Assembly (NCBI RefSeq): GCF_001440035.1 | Contig: NZ_LJYG01000002.1 | Coordinates: 70,661 to 117,387 of the forward strand | From: Bradyrhizobium manausense | GTDB taxonomy: Bacteria > Pseudomonadota > Alphaproteobacteria > Rhizobiales > Xanthobacteraceae | Direction of reading: 5' to 3' | DNA: 46,727 bases | Shown: positions 1-10,066 of the stretch, in pieces | How the letters are laid out: each line of letters starts with the position of its first letter | Position numbering within the stretch: the first letter of the stretch is position 1 | The notes under the pieces: generated by a model | Databases searched by the model: none | What the model saw: the letters and a program-made list of their open reading frames with translations, nothing else | Told to the model about the DNA's origin: nothing | Translations under genes and position numbers: made by a program

Positions 1-580
1 CCTGCCAGGGTTGGCCGCCGAGTGCGAGCGGAATGACGCCTGCCTTCTTTGCCTTGTCGAGCAGCGCGACAAACTCATCGAAGCTCTTCGGCTCCGTACC
101 GCCGATCTTCTCCATCACGGCCTTATTCAGCCAGATCCAGTTGACGGAATGGATGTTGATCGGAACGGCACCCCATTTGCCATTGGTCTTGGCAAACTTC
201 TGCAGTGCAGCCGGCACGACCTTGTCCCAGCCGTCCTTGTCCGCAAGCGACGAAATATCGGCGAGCGAGCCCTGTTCGGCGTATTCGAGCGCGTAGTAGC
301 CGAGGATTTGTGACGCCGTCGGCGGGTTGCCCGCGGCGACATTGGCCTTCAGCGTGGTCATTGCCGCGCCACCGCCGCCGCCGGCGACCGGCACGTCCTT
401 CCAGGCATATCCCTGCTTGGCCACGGCCTGCTTGATGACGTCGAGCGCAGCCGCCTCGCCGCCTGACGTCCACCAATGCAGCATCTGCACTTCCTTGACA
501 TCCGCCGCGTGCGCCAGCGTCCCATAGCTGATGGTGACGGCAGTCAAGGCCGTCGAGATCAGAAATGCGCGGAACTTCAT
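1..580 (-). CDS. Carbohydrate ABC transporter substrate-binding protein, partial (C-terminus beyond window)
   Basis: The first 193 or so residues of a periplasmic sugar-binding protein are present; the rest lies past the left edge. The protein starts with a signal peptide (MKFRAFLISTALTAVTI, cleavage near AHA-AD). It then has the HWWTSGGE segment, a glycine-rich GGGGAAMTTLK stretch and VAAGNPPTA, which are typical of the GtsA/glucose-mannose-binding branch of the COG1653 family (about 410 aa when complete). The start is the ATG at 580, preceded by a strong GGGAAGGGA Shine-Dalgarno. It lies 147 bp downstream of the enoyl-CoA hydratase gene on the same strand, so it may belong to the same transcript or have its own promoter. 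The substrate is presumably a sugar or polyol; the exact one cannot be read from the sequence. Confidence 0.85.
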   Translation of the reverse strand, partial: MKFRAFLISTALTAVTISYGTLAHAADVKEVQMLHWWTSGGEAAALDVIKQAVAKQGYAWKDVPVAGGGGGAAMTTLKANVAAGNPPTASQILGYYALEYAEQGSLADISSLADKDGWDKVVPAALQKFAKTNGKWGAVPINIHSVNWIWLNKAVMEKIGGTEPKSFDEFVALLDKAKKAGVIPLALGGQPWQ

Positions 581-611
581 ACGCGTGTCCCTTCCCTTTT
601 TGGTCGTTTCC

Positions 612-630
612 TGCCGGAAGCGGTCCGGCA
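612..630 (-). other. Hairpin in leader of the sugar-binding protein gene
   Basis: A perfect 7-bp inverted repeat, TGCCGGA / TCCGGCA, is separated by a 5-nt loop. It sits 32-50 bp upstream of the ATG at 580 in the spacer after the hydratase gene. There is no T-run after it on the minus strand, so it is more likely an mRNA-leader or stabilising structure than an intrinsic terminator. Confidence 0.3.
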
Positions 631-727
631 CCGTTTCGAGAGGCCTGTTCGGCTCTTGAATCTCTTTATCGTTGTCGTCTCCGGTTGCCGCCGCCACCAG
701 AAGCGGCCCGCCTTCAAAGCTCCTTTC

Positions 728-1501
728 CTAGTGTCCAACAAAACGAGCGGCACGCTTGCCCCTGAAGGCGGCAATGCCCTCGGCGAGATCATCGGTGGTG
801 GCGGTGAACGCGCCGGCAAGCCCTTCAATAGGGGCGTCCCTGTCCTCCCCTTCGGCCGCATTGATCATGGCCTTGACGATCTGCACGGCGAGCGGGCCGC
901 GCGCAGCAACATCAGACGCCAGACTCTCGGCACGTTTCAGCGCCTGACCACCGTCGGTCACTTCGTCGACCAGGCCGAGCTCGCAGCCTTCTTCGGCCGT
1001 GAACAGACAACCCGTGAGCGCCATGCGCCGCACGACGGAGGCACCGAAGCGGCGAACCAGGCGCTGCGTTCCCGACCAGCCCGGCGCCATGCCCAGTCCC
1101 GTCTCCGGAAGCCCCAGCTTGATGCCGCGCTCGGCGATGCGCACGTCCGCCACCGCGGCGAGTTCCAGTCCGCCGCCGAAGGCGTGGCCGGTGAGCGCTG
1201 CAATGAGCGGCACGCGCAGGCGGGCCAGCGCCTCGAACGCGCGATGACCCGCGCGCGTCCAATCGCGCCACATGTCGAGCGCCGGCAGGCCGCCCCAACC
1301 CGCGATATCACCGCCGGCGCAAAACGCCTTGCCTTCGCCGAACAGGATCGCCACGCGGGTCTCGCGCGAGGCCTCGATGGCCCGCGCCGCCTCGCCGAGC
1401 GCCTCGACCATGTCGCGATCAAGCGCATTGAGCTTGTCGGGGCGCTTGAGGCCGAGGCGGGCGATCGATCCCTGGAAGGTCAATTCGACAAATGGGCTCA
1501 A
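728..1501 (-). CDS. Enoyl-CoA hydratase/isomerase (crotonase) family protein
   Basis: A 257-aa crotonase-fold protein of usual family length. It has the CoA/oxyanion-hole segments FCAGGDIAGW and GHAFGGGLELA. Both acidic residues used by true hydratases are retained (Glu in GGGLELA and Glu in GLPETGLG), followed by the family GTQRL element, so hydration or dehydration of an enoyl-CoA is plausible. The start is a TTG that overlaps the TGA of the CoA-transferase gene (TTGA), giving translational coupling. The neighbourhood (CoA-transferase directly upstream, dehydrogenases and a DUF993 protein across the promoter) suggests it acts on a CoA thioester made from a sugar-derived acid rather than in fatty-acid oxidation. 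The exact substrate is unknown. Confidence 0.9.
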   Translation of the reverse strand: MSPFVELTFQGSIARLGLKRPDKLNALDRDMVEALGEAARAIEASRETRVAILFGEGKAFCAGGDIAGWGGLPALDMWRDWTRAGHRAFEALARLRVPLIAALTGHAFGGGLELAAVADVRIAERGIKLGLPETGLGMAPGWSGTQRLVRRFGASVVRRMALTGCLFTAEEGCELGLVDEVTDGGQALKRAESLASDVAARGPLAVQIVKAMINAAEGEDRDAPIEGLAGAFTATTDDLAEGIAAFRGKRAARFVGH

Positions 1502-3087
1502 GCTGCCCTCCGCAATTCAAGGCCAATCGGTTCGGGATGGAACAGCGCGGCCGGCATCAACTTCAGATTGCCGTTAACTCGCAGATCGAACTCTGATTGT
1601 GCAAGCACATCGCGCTGCAAGTCAACACCGGGCGCGATCTCGACGACGGTGACGCCCTCTGGCTCGAGCCTTAGGACGCACCGTTCGGTGACGTAGACAA
1701 TCTCCTGCCCCTGCGCGACCGCCCGCCTGCCCGAGAAGGACACTTGCTCGACCTCGTTGACGAGCTTCCTGACCTTGCCTTCCCTGGCAATCCGCAATGA
1801 GCCGTCCGCGATCTCGAGCCCTGCGCCCGCGGTGAAATAACCCGAGAACACGATGCGCTTGGCTCGCGCCGTGATGTCGACAAAGCCGCCAGCCCCGGCC
1901 GTCACATGGGGACGGAGGCCGAGCTTCGAAACGTTGACCGAACCCGAGCGATCGATCTGCAGAAACGAGAGCAGCGACATGTCGAAACCGCCGCCCTGGA
2001 AATAAGTGAATTGATGTGGCGACTGGACGATGGCCTCGGCATTGGACGCACAGCCGAACTGGAAATCGAGCAGCGGAATGCCGCCGATGGCGCCCTGCTC
2101 GATCACCCAAGTGACCGCGCCGTGCCGGCCTTCCTCGATCAGAATACGCGGGACGTTGGCCGAAATGCCGAACCCGATGTTGACCGCGTCGCCCTCGCGC
2201 AGCTCCATCGCGACGCGGCGTGCGATGGCTTTGCCGACGTCGAATTTCGGCGTCTCGAACGAGGCGATCGGCCGAAATATCTCGCCGGAAATCGCGGGCT
2301 CATAGGGCGTGTTCGTGGTCTGCAGTTGGTCCGGGGCCACGACGATGACGTCGACGAGTACCCCTGGCACGACGACGTCGTGAGGACGCAAGGTGCCGGC
2401 AGCCGCGAGGCGCTTGACCTGGGCGATCACGAGACCGCCATTGTTGCGCACGCTCAGCGCCTGATCGAGCGGCCCGAGAATGCCGCCCTCGTGCTCATAG
2501 GAGAGGTTGCCGCGCTCGTCCGCAGTGGTGGCGCGAATGATCGCTACCTGCGGAACGATGCTCGGGAAGAACAGCCAATCCTCGCCGGCGAAGTTCACAC
2601 GACTGACGATCGGTTCGGCGACGGCCTTGGCGTTCATCGCGCAGCCCTCGCGCGTCGGGTCGACGAAGGTGTCCATACCGACCTTGGTCAGAACGCCCGG
2701 GCGCTTCGCTGCGGCTTCACGATGCATGTCGAAAAGGATTCCCGACGGCACGTTGTAGGCGGGAATGGTGTTCCCCGAGATCATCTCCCAGATCGCAGGG
2801 GGAGCCGCTGAGGAAGGGCCGGACGGATAAGAGCCGGCCAGGACCCTCCTGAGGCATCCAGGCTTTGCGACGTGATCGATGCCTTTGACGCCCCACATGT
2901 CACCGGCAGCGATCGGATGCAGCGTCGTCAGGTTGCGCGGGCGGCCTTCGGCATCAAATCTTGCGCCGATCGCGGCGAGCACCGCGTCCGGGCAGCCCAG
3001 CCCTGACGACGAAGAGACCGTCACCACGGCGCCATCGGGGATTAGACGGGCCGCCTCCGAAGCGCTCAAGACCTTCGTTCGTGCCAT
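1498..3087 (-). CDS. Family I acyl-CoA:carboxylate CoA-transferase (propionate CoA-transferase/YdiF-like)
   Basis: A 529-aa protein in which both CoA-transferase halves are joined in one chain, as in propionate CoA-transferase and E. coli YdiF. The catalytic glutamate is at about residue 330 in VIEQGAIGG, matching the position of YdiF Glu333. The glycine-rich oxyanion/CoA region NIGFGIS precedes it. The N-terminal half has the SASEAARLIPDGAVV start typical of the family. The ATG at 3087 follows a GAGGCGGAT ribosome site, 7 bp after the Gfo/Idh/MocA gene, and the stop is coupled to the hydratase gene. It would activate a carboxylic acid as its CoA ester, using acetyl-CoA or similar as donor. 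Pairing such an enzyme with a sugar-type transporter and dehydrogenases is unusual. Confidence 0.92.
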   Translation of the reverse strand: MARTKVLSASEAARLIPDGAVVTVSSSSGLGCPDAVLAAIGARFDAEGRPRNLTTLHPIAAGDMWGVKGIDHVAKPGCLRRVLAGSYPSGPSSAAPPAIWEMISGNTIPAYNVPSGILFDMHREAAAKRPGVLTKVGMDTFVDPTREGCAMNAKAVAEPIVSRVNFAGEDWLFFPSIVPQVAIIRATTADERGNLSYEHEGGILGPLDQALSVRNNGGLVIAQVKRLAAAGTLRPHDVVVPGVLVDVIVVAPDQLQTTNTPYEPAISGEIFRPIASFETPKFDVGKAIARRVAMELREGDAVNIGFGISANVPRILIEEGRHGAVTWVIEQGAIGGIPLLDFQFGCASNAEAIVQSPHQFTYFQGGGFDMSLLSFLQIDRSGSVNVSKLGLRPHVTAGAGGFVDITARAKRIVFSGYFTAGAGLEIADGSLRIAREGKVRKLVNEVEQVSFSGRRAVAQGQEIVYVTERCVLRLEPEGVTVVEIAPGVDLQRDVLAQSEFDLRVNGNLKLMPAALFHPEPIGLELRRAA

Positions 3088-3094
3088 ATCCGCC

Positions 3095-5142
<2,048 letters not shown>

Positions 5143-5165
5143 GCCCTTCGCGAGCCTCCCGAAAT

Positions 5166-5179
5166 TTGGAACGTTCCAA
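5166..5179. promoter_or_regulatory. Candidate LacI operator O1 with lacI promoter
   Basis: A perfect 14-bp palindrome, TTGGAACGTTCCAA, lies 24 bp upstream of the lacI start. On the minus strand a plausible sigma-70 promoter reads TTGCGC (5199-5204), a 17-nt spacer, then TATTGG (5176-5181), so the palindrome overlaps the -10 box. The even-length symmetry with central CG is typical of LacI-family operators. That LacI at 4096-5142 binds here is inference from position. Confidence 0.65.
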
Positions 5180-5256
5180 TACTCCTATTCTCGACATTGC
5201 GCAAGGGCTATAAAATCGGTGAATCCGGAATTCAAAGCTCGAATCTCCGAATTTAG

Positions 5257-5274
5257 TATTATAGAACGTTCCAA
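5257..5274. promoter_or_regulatory. Candidate LacI operator O2 next to TATTAT box of the rightward arm
   Basis: ATAGAACGTTCCAA (5261-5274) shares 12 of 14 positions with O1, including the whole AGAACGTTCC-type core and the right arm. It abuts and overlaps a TATTAT box at 5257-5262, about 50 bp upstream of the dehydrogenase ATG. The centre-to-centre distance between O1 and O2 is 95 bp, about nine helical turns, which would allow looping by a dimer of dimers. Confidence 0.55.
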
Positions 5275-5322
5275 ATTGGCGACGATGCTCGCTTCGGCTC
5301 GAGCGCGTGGAAGGGAACCGGT

Positions 5323-6096
5323 ATGGACAATCAGCCACGACCTAGCGCTTTGGTGACGGGAGCAGGGCGCGGTATTGGGCGCGCCATCGCGCTGGCGCTA
5401 TCAAGAGCCGGCTTCACTATCATTGCGAATGACCTACCCGGCTCGGAAGGTCTCGTCGAGACGGTGGCAGCCATCCGCGAAACAGGCAGGGAAGCAAAGC
5501 CTGTCGCGTTGGATATTTCTCAGATCGAGCAGCACCCTCAATTCGTGCATGAAGCCTGGAATGCCTTTGGCGGTATCGACTGCCTCGTCAACAATGCTGG
5601 TGTGTCCGTGAGCGTCCGCGATGATCTCTTGAAGATGACGCCGGAGAGCTATGACCGCGTCATGAATATCAACCTGCGTGGCCCGTTCTTTCTAACTCAG
5701 GAGATCGCACGGCGAATGATCGAAGCGAATTCATCGTCATTCCGCAGCATCATCACCGTCTCGTCGATCAATGCGGAGTTCGCGTCGATCGACCGCGGAG
5801 AGTACTGCATCTCCAAAACGGGGCTTTCCATGATGGCCCAGCTCTTCGCGATCCGACTCGCCGAGCATGGCATCGGATCGTACGAGATTCGGCCCGGAAT
5901 TATACGCACCCAGATGACTGCGGTCGCAAGAGAGAAATATGATCGCCTCATCGCCGAAGGACTGACCCCGATCAAGCGCTGGGGTGAGCCCGACGACATC
6001 GGAAGGGCAGCGGCCATGTTGGCGAGCGGCCAGCTTGGTTATTCGACCGGCGAAGTCGTTCGCGTCGATGGCGGCCTTGCACTCAGGAGCCTGTGA
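5323..6096 (+). CDS. Short-chain dehydrogenase/reductase (SDR) family oxidoreductase
   Basis: A 257-aa classical SDR. It has the nucleotide-binding TGAGRGIG motif (about residues 12-19), NNAG (about 90), the catalytic Ser in VSSIN, Tyr/Lys in EYCISK, and the PG motif RPGIIRT. An acidic residue after beta-2 (NDLP) suggests NAD preference. It opens the rightward arm of the LacI-controlled region, with a GGAAGGGAAC ribosome site before the ATG. The next ORF overlaps its stop codon as TGATG. It probably oxidises a hydroxyl of the cluster's sugar or polyol substrate; a FabG role in fatty-acid synthesis is unlikely in this setting. Confidence 0.92.
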   Translation: MDNQPRPSALVTGAGRGIGRAIALALSRAGFTIIANDLPGSEGLVETVAAIRETGREAKPVALDISQIEQHPQFVHEAWNAFGGIDCLVNNAGVSVSVRDDLLKMTPESYDRVMNINLRGPFFLTQEIARRMIEANSSSFRSIITVSSINAEFASIDRGEYCISKTGLSMMAQLFAIRLAEHGIGSYEIRPGIIRTQMTAVAREKYDRLIAEGLTPIKRWGEPDDIGRAAAMLASGQLGYSTGEVVRVDGGLALRSL

Positions 6097-6251
6097 TGGC
6101 CGAGCCCCGGTGCCCTCTCCCGGCCGGTGAATATTGGTTCGAGGATCTCGCCGCTCCCGCATTCCGAGTCAGGAAGCAGGATGGACCGGTCGTGCAGGAA
6201 GGCGGAACGACCCTGCTCGCCCGCTGCAGAACATTTGGACGATGGAGGTAG
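6096..6251 (+). CDS. Small 51-aa ORF, translationally coupled between SDR and DUF993 genes (hypothetical)
   Basis: An ATG that shares its A with the SDR stop (TGATG) opens a 51-codon frame, MAEPRCPLPAGEYWFED... to TRFGRWR-like end, closing at TAG 6249-6251. The ribosome site of the next gene (GGAGGT) overlaps its end. It fills the spacer completely and is on the same strand as both neighbours, which favours translation. I recognise no family. It has no signal peptide or membrane segment. Alternatives are a remnant of a larger gene, or a leader that simply couples translation to the DUF993 gene. Confidence 0.4.
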   Translation: MAEPRCPLPAGEYWFEDLAAPAFRVRKQDGPVVQEGGTTLLARCRTFGRWR

Positions 6252-6257
6252 CGCAAA

Positions 6258-7433
6258 ATGACTGTCATTCGACTGCCAGGTGATAACGGCCGCTTCGAAG
6301 AATTCGCGATGCCCGCGCCCGCATCATGGCGAACGGCCAAACCGAGCCAGCCTCTGGGGCGCGTCGCCCTCTCTGCGGGACATGTCGTTTCCGACCCGTG
6401 GGCCGACATCTCTCCGATGCGCGATATCGCCATCGATTTCGAAGCCACCCAGCGCTTCCGAGATTACCTCTGGGATCTCGGGTTGGGCGTTGCCGAGGCG
6501 ATGGACACGGCACAGCGCGGCATGGGCCTCGATTGGCCGTCCGCACAGATATTGATCCGAAACACGGTCGAAAGCGCCAAGAGGCGACCTGGGGCCATCG
6601 TCTTCTCTGGCGTCGGCACGGATCACATCGATCCTGTAGGAGCGGATCTCAATGCGGTGCTGAGGGCCTATTCGGATCAACTCTCATTCGTTCAGGGCGT
6701 TGGCGGCCGCGTGATCATCATGGCCAGCCGGGCCTTGGTACGCGCAGCACGCGGGCCCGCCGACTATGTGGAAGTCTACAGGCGAATGCTCGCCGAAGCG
6801 GACCGGCCCGTGATCCTACACTGGCTCGGCGACATGTTCGATCCGGCGCTCGCCGGCTATTGGGGGCATCACGACGTTGCCGCGGCAATGGAGGTCTGCC
6901 TTGGAATAATCGCGGACAACGTCAAGAAGGTTGACGGCATCAAGATCTCGCTTCTCAACGCGGAGCACGAGATTGCCATGCGCAGACAACTGCCTCCTGG
7001 GGTCAAAATGTATACTGGCGATGACTTCAATTATCCCGAGCTCATTGCTGGAGACGATCAGGGGTACAGCCATGCCTTGCTGGGCATCTTCGACGCGATC
7101 GCGCCGATCGCGTCCGCTGCCCTGCTCGCGCTAAGAAACGAGGATGGAGCGGCCGGCACCAAGGCTTTCCGTGAGATCATTGATCCAACCGTTACGCTCT
7201 CGCGCGAGCTGTTTCGGGCGCCGACCCAATACTACAAAACAGGCATCGTGTTCCTAGCCTATCTGAACGGCCACCAGGATCACTTCACGATGCTCGGAGC
7301 TCAGCAAGGAGCCCGCTCCATCCTGCACCTTTGTCGTGTCTTCCGGCTTGCCGCTTCGGTCGGGTTGCTTGCGGATCCGGACCGTGCGGCCGATCGCATG
7401 CGGACGATCTTGACCTTCCACGGGATGAAATGA
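6258..7433 (+). CDS. DUF993 family protein (dihydrodipicolinate synthase-like TIM barrel)
   Basis: A 391-aa member of DUF993, a group placed in the DapA/N-acetylneuraminate lyase-like class I aldolase superfamily. The segment VDGIKISLLN holds a lysine in the position expected for a Schiff base. VFSGVGTDHIDP, HWLGDMFDP and TGDDFNYPELI are family-like blocks. The ATG follows GGAGGT with good spacing. It is the last gene of the rightward arm. If it is an aldolase, it could cleave or condense a 2-keto sugar acid, giving the acid that the CoA-transferase then activates. The biochemical reaction of DUF993 is not established to my knowledge. Confidence 0.88.
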   Translation: MTVIRLPGDNGRFEEFAMPAPASWRTAKPSQPLGRVALSAGHVVSDPWADISPMRDIAIDFEATQRFRDYLWDLGLGVAEAMDTAQRGMGLDWPSAQILIRNTVESAKRRPGAIVFSGVGTDHIDPVGADLNAVLRAYSDQLSFVQGVGGRVIIMASRALVRAARGPADYVEVYRRMLAEADRPVILHWLGDMFDPALAGYWGHHDVAAAMEVCLGIIADNVKKVDGIKISLLNAEHEIAMRRQLPPGVKMYTGDDFNYPELIAGDDQGYSHALLGIFDAIAPIASAALLALRNEDGAAGTKAFREIIDPTVTLSRELFRAPTQYYKTGIVFLAYLNGHQDHFTMLGAQQGARSILHLCRVFRLAASVGLLADPDRAADRMRTILTFHGMK

Positions 7434-7710
7434 CGTCGGACCTTGGCGATCGGCCCGTCCGTCGCATCCGGCGAGGCCCACTCATCTTGTCTGCGATCAG
7501 ATGCGCATGTAGTGTACACACCACAATGCGGAAGCGACGTCGATGCGTCGGGCTCCTCGGCGACAACCTTGAACGTTGATCGCGGCGAGCAGCACGAGAT
7601 CGAGACGGCAGATTTTAAGAAACGCAACCGAAATGTGGCGCTTGCCGTACCCGCTCGCCTAGTTCTTTCCCCTTCTTCGCCCCGTTTAGAGCGCGTTTCT
7701 CATCCATCTT

Positions 7711-8433
7711 TTGGTGCTCAAGCGTCGGGTGGAGCAAGGATTGCGTGTCGAATTGTCCTTTCAGAGCAAGCTGCGCTGCACTCTTGTTGCCGCCATCGTT
7801 GCCCCGGTGGCACTGACGCCCGAAATGAGTTCGGCCGAAGGCTTGCTTGATTTCGTTTTCGGCGGCAGCCAGAAGCAACAGCACCAGTTCTTCGGCAATC
7901 TTTTCAACAATAATCCGCAATCATCGTCGCCTCGGCCGGCAGTCGCAAGCGCGGGACCTGCCTTCTGCGTGCGCAGTTGCGACGGCAAGTATTTTCCGCT
8001 GATGCGCGGTGCTGCCTCACCGGCGCAGATGTGCCAAGCCTTCTGTCCGGCAAGCCCGACCAAGGTTTTTGTCGGGGCCAGCATCGACAGCGCCTATGCC
8101 GCAACCGGCGAACGCTACGCCGATAGCGAAAACGCCTTTGCCTATCGGAAGGCACTGCGGGCCGATTGTACCTGCAACGGCCACGATCCCGGCGGCCTAG
8201 CGTCAGTCGATCTCGCGATGGACGGCTCCTTGCGCACAGGGGACGTGCTCGCCACCGCCGATGGACTCGTCGCCTATTCCGGCATACGGGTCGGCAACGA
8301 CCAGACCCCGGACTTCACGCCGGTAGCATCTTTCCCGGGCCTGACACCGGAGGTCCGCGCCCGGTTGAACGATATGAAAGTCGCGCCGGCGCGATCCGAC
8401 ATGGTGGCAGATAAGGCGGAACGTCCGAGGTGA
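7711..8433 (+). CDS. DUF2865 domain-containing exported protein
   Basis: A 240-aa protein with a hydrophobic N-terminal segment (LRCTLVAAIVAPVALTP, about residues 21-37) acting as signal peptide or anchor. A DUF2865 core follows: CVRSCDGKYFPL, a second Cys-containing CQAFCPAS block, FAYRKALRADCTCNG, and DVLATADGLVAYSG. The paired cysteines suggest disulphides in the periplasm. This family is common and uncharacterised in Bradyrhizobium and relatives, and it is shorter here than many members. The true start is uncertain: the GTG-containing stretch near residue 7-12 or the ATG/GTG at 7711 are both possible. It stands alone, with no operon partner. Confidence 0.8.
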   Translation: MVLKRRVEQGLRVELSFQSKLRCTLVAAIVAPVALTPEMSSAEGLLDFVFGGSQKQQHQFFGNLFNNNPQSSSPRPAVASAGPAFCVRSCDGKYFPLMRGAASPAQMCQAFCPASPTKVFVGASIDSAYAATGERYADSENAFAYRKALRADCTCNGHDPGGLASVDLAMDGSLRTGDVLATADGLVAYSGIRVGNDQTPDFTPVASFPGLTPEVRARLNDMKVAPARSDMVADKAERPR

Positions 8434-9118
8434 CTCGCACGCCGCATCTGGCGGCCCCCCTCGCAGAGGGAAACATTTGCTCCCGAGCGGCCCGAGTTCC
8501 GAAAGTTGCCAAGCGGCCCTCCATTCACCATCGCGTGGCCATGCTTTGATCAAAACTACATTAAGTGTTTGGCGGGGTCTGGCGGTCGGGGTCTGGCGGT
8601 CGTCGACGCAGTCGATGCGACCGCCCCGCGACAATTGTGGACATGCTCTTGTAGTGGCGCCCCTCAGCGCGGCATCGCTGATCAAAAAAAAATGGCCTAC
8701 AGCTATTCAGCTGCCCCAGCCCATTTGCCCTTGCTGCAGTGCCGGTCGATACGGCGATCTTGAGACACTCAATCATACGGACACCTTTCACCGGCCTCGG
8801 TGGCAACCCGGGACCAGCTACTAAGGTCTGAACAAAGCCGGCGGCCGCCAGCGCGCTCCTGCAGTGAACACCACATCACGGTTCGGCCACCACTCAGCCC
8901 GACGCAATCGCGAAGGCACGTTTAGATCGCGAAAGGCCCTTCGCAGTCCCGCCCGCCATCCATCCGGGCCCGACCTGCGTTAACCCTGCCTCTGCTCCCG
9001 TAAGCGCGCCGACTGGTTCAATTCTGCCGCCAAGCCGCCTCATTGGATCTCCTCCGAACTTCCGACGCTCATCTCCGGCAGGCTTTGAGCGAGGCTTCTC
9101 CTTCGGTGCGCGTGACAG
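8434..9118. other. Non-coding or decayed stretch
   Basis: I recognise no gene in this 685-bp stretch. Short frames occur on both strands but none has a convincing family motif, start or ribosome site. It contains a perfect tandem 14-mer (8574-8601) and a run of nine A at about 8684-8693. A Cys-rich CPCC frame near 8730 may be gene debris. Confidence 0.5.
8574..8601. repeat. Perfect tandem duplication of 14 bp
   Basis: GGGGTCTGGCGGTC occurs twice head to tail (8574-8587 and 8588-8601) in the gene-free stretch after the DUF2865 gene. It is probably a replication-slippage duplication. Confidence 0.85.
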
Positions 9119-9547
9119 ATGAGAGTGGCTCTCATCCTTGCTGGCCTCGGTACGCTCGCGGTGATGGAGCTCGATATGCCGCCGCGCACGATGAAGCCTG
9201 TGGACGCGCCGCCCGCTCATGCCACCTTTGGCCCGCATGATACGCTGACGACAGCAGACCGACTCGAAATCCCGCACATGCTTCAAGCGTAGCCACAGCC
9301 AATTTCCTCGAGCGAAGTGGTGCATCTGCCGGATCAAACCGCGATTGTTGTGCAAGGGACTTCGAAGATCATCGAGCAGAAGCGGAGCACACGCGGACGA
9401 AACTCCGCCGTCGAGCAGCCCAAATCTCGGGTCGAGCACGCAAAGGCAACTGCGAAACTCAATCGCGTCAGACCGGTCGCGGAGGTCAAACCGTGTTCGT
9501 CGGGGTCTTCGATGGCCTATTCCGAGTACTGAACCTGTCAACGCGAT
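9119..9547 (+). pseudogene. Small exported-protein gene broken by in-frame TAG (and probably a frameshift)
   Basis: A 57-codon frame starts at ATG 9119 with a hydrophobic N-terminus (MRVALILAGLGTLAVMEL), then HDTLTTADRLEIPHMLQA, and ends at TAG 9290-9292. The same frame resumes immediately with PQPISSSEVVHLP and runs 80 more codons to TGA at 9532, keeping Lys/Arg-rich composition and VEVKPC-like spacing. This indicates one ancestral gene of about 140 codons. Near 9500 the +1 frame reads FDGLFRVLNLSTR, which looks like the better C-terminus, so a 1-bp indel is likely too. The pattern recalls small hypothetical proteins of Bradyrhizobium (from memory, not searched). A truncated but still expressed 57-aa product cannot be excluded. 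Confidence 0.6.
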
Positions 9548-9944
9548 GATCGATGATCGTGTCGGACTGCGGCAGGTCAGAGAGCAAGGCCACCGGATAT
9601 TCGGGACGCCCAGAGACGTACTCGTTCACTCTGCTCGAATAGCCGGCGAGTAGACATCGCCATGGCTGGACTCCCCTCAACCTGGCAGCAACTGCAACAT
9701 ATCGAAGTCGCAGGTAGAGGTCACCTGTATTATCGACGTCTGCAACCCACGAGGATCGCTATGGCGTCATTCGCGAGACCTTGGCCTGCCGAATGGCGGC
9801 CTCGATCTACTAGCTTACATCGCTTTTTTGATCTAATGAACTGCAATGTCGACAATAGCTCGGCAGGTGCAGGAACTACAGGAGCCTGCGCGAGCGCCTA
9901 ACTGGGCCGTGGAGAACGATGAGGGAGCGCAAAGGCGAATTCAC
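9548..9944. other. Stretch without recognisable gene
   Basis: About 400 bp with no supported gene on either strand. Candidate frames such as 9662-9901 have no family features. It separates two decayed genes and is probably degraded sequence itself. Confidence 0.45.
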
Positions 9945-10063
9945 CACCTCATCTTTCGCTCGTAGTGCTGCCATTCACCAATCTATGTGATGACCGTGAA
10001 CAAGACTACTTCGTGGACGGTGTAACCGAGACCTTGACTACCGAGCTTTCGCGTATTTTCACG
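9945..10063 (+). pseudogene. Fragment of adenylate-cyclase/TPR-type protein (LPFTNLxxDxEQDYF module)
   Basis: The frame SLVVLPFTNLCDDREQDYFVDGVTETLTTELSRIF matches the conserved block that follows the cyclase or wHTH domain in large rhizobial cyclase-TPR proteins (LPFxNLSxDxEQxYFADGITEDLTTDLSRI). Nothing before about 9945 or after 10063 continues the protein. The fragment ends a few bases from the 3' end of the oppositely oriented Gfo/Idh/MocA gene, which marks a rearrangement junction. Confidence 0.7.
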
Positions 10064-10066
10064 CCC

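Noticed and set aside
476..1696. Long plus-strand frame of 406 codons
   Set aside because: It is the antisense shadow of the enoyl-CoA hydratase and the end of the CoA-transferase gene, both of which carry strong family motifs on the minus strand.
8894..9541. 215-codon minus-strand frame
   Set aside because: Arg-rich without family features, and antisense to the better-supported small exported-protein pseudogene at 9119-9547.
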